Positions 6,790 through 7,283 of a DNA stretch of 7,283 bases are shown one piece after another. The position numbers were made by a program, and so were the translations under genes. The notes under the pieces are model-generated. The model ran no database searches and was not told the DNA's origin. It worked only from the letters and a program-made list of their open reading frames with translations. The stretch spans positions 1 through 7,283 of the forward strand of contig JACDGF010000105.1 of assembly GCA_013815405.1 (NCBI GenBank), written 5' to 3'. This stretch comes from Caulobacteraceae bacterium. Lineage in GTDB: Bacteria > Pseudomonadota > Alphaproteobacteria > Caulobacterales > Caulobacteraceae. The first letter of the stretch is position 1; the number at the start of each line of letters is the position of its first letter.

Positions 6790-6799
6790 CCGCCGTCAA
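6771..6799 (-). promoter_or_regulatory. Candidate promoter for the aminotransferase-receptor operon
   Basis: On the minus strand TTGACG (6794-6799) is followed by a 17-base spacer and CATTGT (6771-6776). The -35 box is a 5/6 match and the -10 box a weak 3/6 match. The predicted start near 6764 gives a leader of about 30 bases before the aminotransferase ATG at 6732. A weak -10 box would suit an activated or derepressed promoter. Confidence 0.4.
6778..6794. promoter_or_regulatory. Dyad inside the divergent promoters, possible operator
   Basis: GGCGG and CCGCC arms flank a 7-base centre (CTATGCA), 17 bases in all. The dyad lies between the -35 and -10 boxes of the minus-strand promoter and covers the -10 region of the plus-strand one. 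A protein bound here could silence both genes at once. The arms are GC-only in a GC-rich genome, so chance is a real alternative. No regulator gene of a palindrome-binding family is in the window. Confidence 0.35.
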
Positions 6800-6842
6800 T
6801 ATCGCCGCCGGATCGGCGCCGGCCGGGCGGGAGGGGACGGGG

Positions 6843-7283
6843 ATGGCCACGACGAAACCGCCGGCCTGGATCGGGCCGCCGCCGACGGCGATCCAGGCCG
6901 CCGCCATCCTCTACGTCGGGATCACCGCGGTGATGATCGCCGGGCTCCAGCCCCTCTTGTTGGGCGCCCTTCAATTCGAACACAGGCTCGATTCCTCGCA
7001 GCTCGGCCACGCGGCCACCGCCGAGCTCCTGACCATGGGGATCGCCGCGAGCCTCGCCGGGGCCTGGCTGAAGCCCAGGGGCTTGCGCTGGATCGGGCTG
7101 GGCGCGGGCCTCGCCCTGGCGCTGATCGACGCCTTGACCCCCAGGGTGTCGGGCGAGGGCGTGACCTTGATCCGCGCCGCCGCAGGCGTCCCCAGCGGCG
7201 TGATGCTGTGGATGACCATCGGCCTGATCACCCGCGCGCCCCGGCCCGAGCGATGGTCGGGGGTGTTCCTCACCCTCCAGACC
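6843..7283 (+). CDS. Membrane transporter, probably MFS, N-terminal part (cut by right edge)
   Basis: An ATG at 6843 opens a frame of 147 codons that reaches the window edge without a stop. GGAGG at 6830-6834, eight bases upstream, supports the start. Seen: a short polar N-terminus (MATTKPPAWIGPPP), then hydrophobic segments at about residues 18-43, 58-76, 80-98 and 110-130. A basic loop (WLKPRGLRW) between the second and third fits the conserved positive loop between helices 2 and 3 of MFS proteins. Helix spacing and the LQPLLLGAL...ELLTMGIAASLAG style are those of a Major Facilitator Superfamily protein, though no full signature can be checked on a third of a protein. It is divergent from the aminotransferase-receptor operon with a 110-base shared regulatory gap, so it is likely co-regulated and may move the same compound or its product across the inner membrane (inference). 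FumB of the fumonisin cluster is also described as an MFS permease. Confidence 0.75.
   Translation, partial: MATTKPPAWIGPPPTAIQAAAILYVGITAVMIAGLQPLLLGALQFEHRLDSSQLGHAATAELLTMGIAASLAGAWLKPRGLRWIGLGAGLALALIDALTPRVSGEGVTLIRAAAGVPSGVMLWMTIGLITRAPRPERWSGVFLTLQT

Overview
The window is high-GC DNA. It carries a large TonB-dependent receptor of the type abundant in Caulobacteraceae and sphingomonads, an OmpR-type two-component pair, and G/C-rich third codon positions. I infer a Gram-negative alphaproteobacterium, possibly Caulobacter or Phenylobacterium; the genus is a guess from protein style, not a database match.

Layout from left to right. A sensor histidine kinase (minus strand, N-terminal 194 residues only) runs off the left edge. 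It overlaps the end of an OmpR/PhoB-family response regulator by 4 bases (ATGA). Next come a complete APC-superfamily amino-acid permease, a complete TonB-dependent outer-membrane receptor and a complete class III PLP aminotransferase, all on the minus strand. Transcription therefore runs aminotransferase > receptor > permease > response regulator > kinase, with gaps of 24, 109 and 119 bases and then the 4-base overlap. On the plus strand, divergent from the aminotransferase, starts a membrane transporter (probably MFS) that is cut by the right edge. There is no gene-free stretch longer than about 120 bases, and I see no RNA gene, insertion sequence or CRISPR array.

The aminotransferase is the most informative gene. 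It has the fold and signature of the glutamate-1-semialdehyde aminomutase-like branch. As I remember that protein, it shares many short landmark strings with FumI of Sphingopyxis sp. MTA144, the pyruvate-dependent transaminase that deaminates hydrolysed fumonisin B1. The fum cluster also encodes a TonB-dependent receptor (FumA) and an MFS permease (FumB), and both gene types flank the aminotransferase here. My working model (inference) is an uptake-and-deamination locus for a bulky primary amine, possibly a sphingoid-like or fumonisin-like molecule. The receptor would bring it across the outer membrane, the MFS and/or APC protein would act at the inner membrane, and the aminotransferase would remove the amino group in the cytoplasm. 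No fumonisin carboxylesterase (FumD-type) gene is inside the window, so the substrate is not established.

The 110-base divergent region between the aminotransferase and the MFS gene holds two weak sigma70-like promoters that face each other and overlap almost completely, with a GGCGG/CCGCC dyad inside both. This would suit joint control by one regulator.
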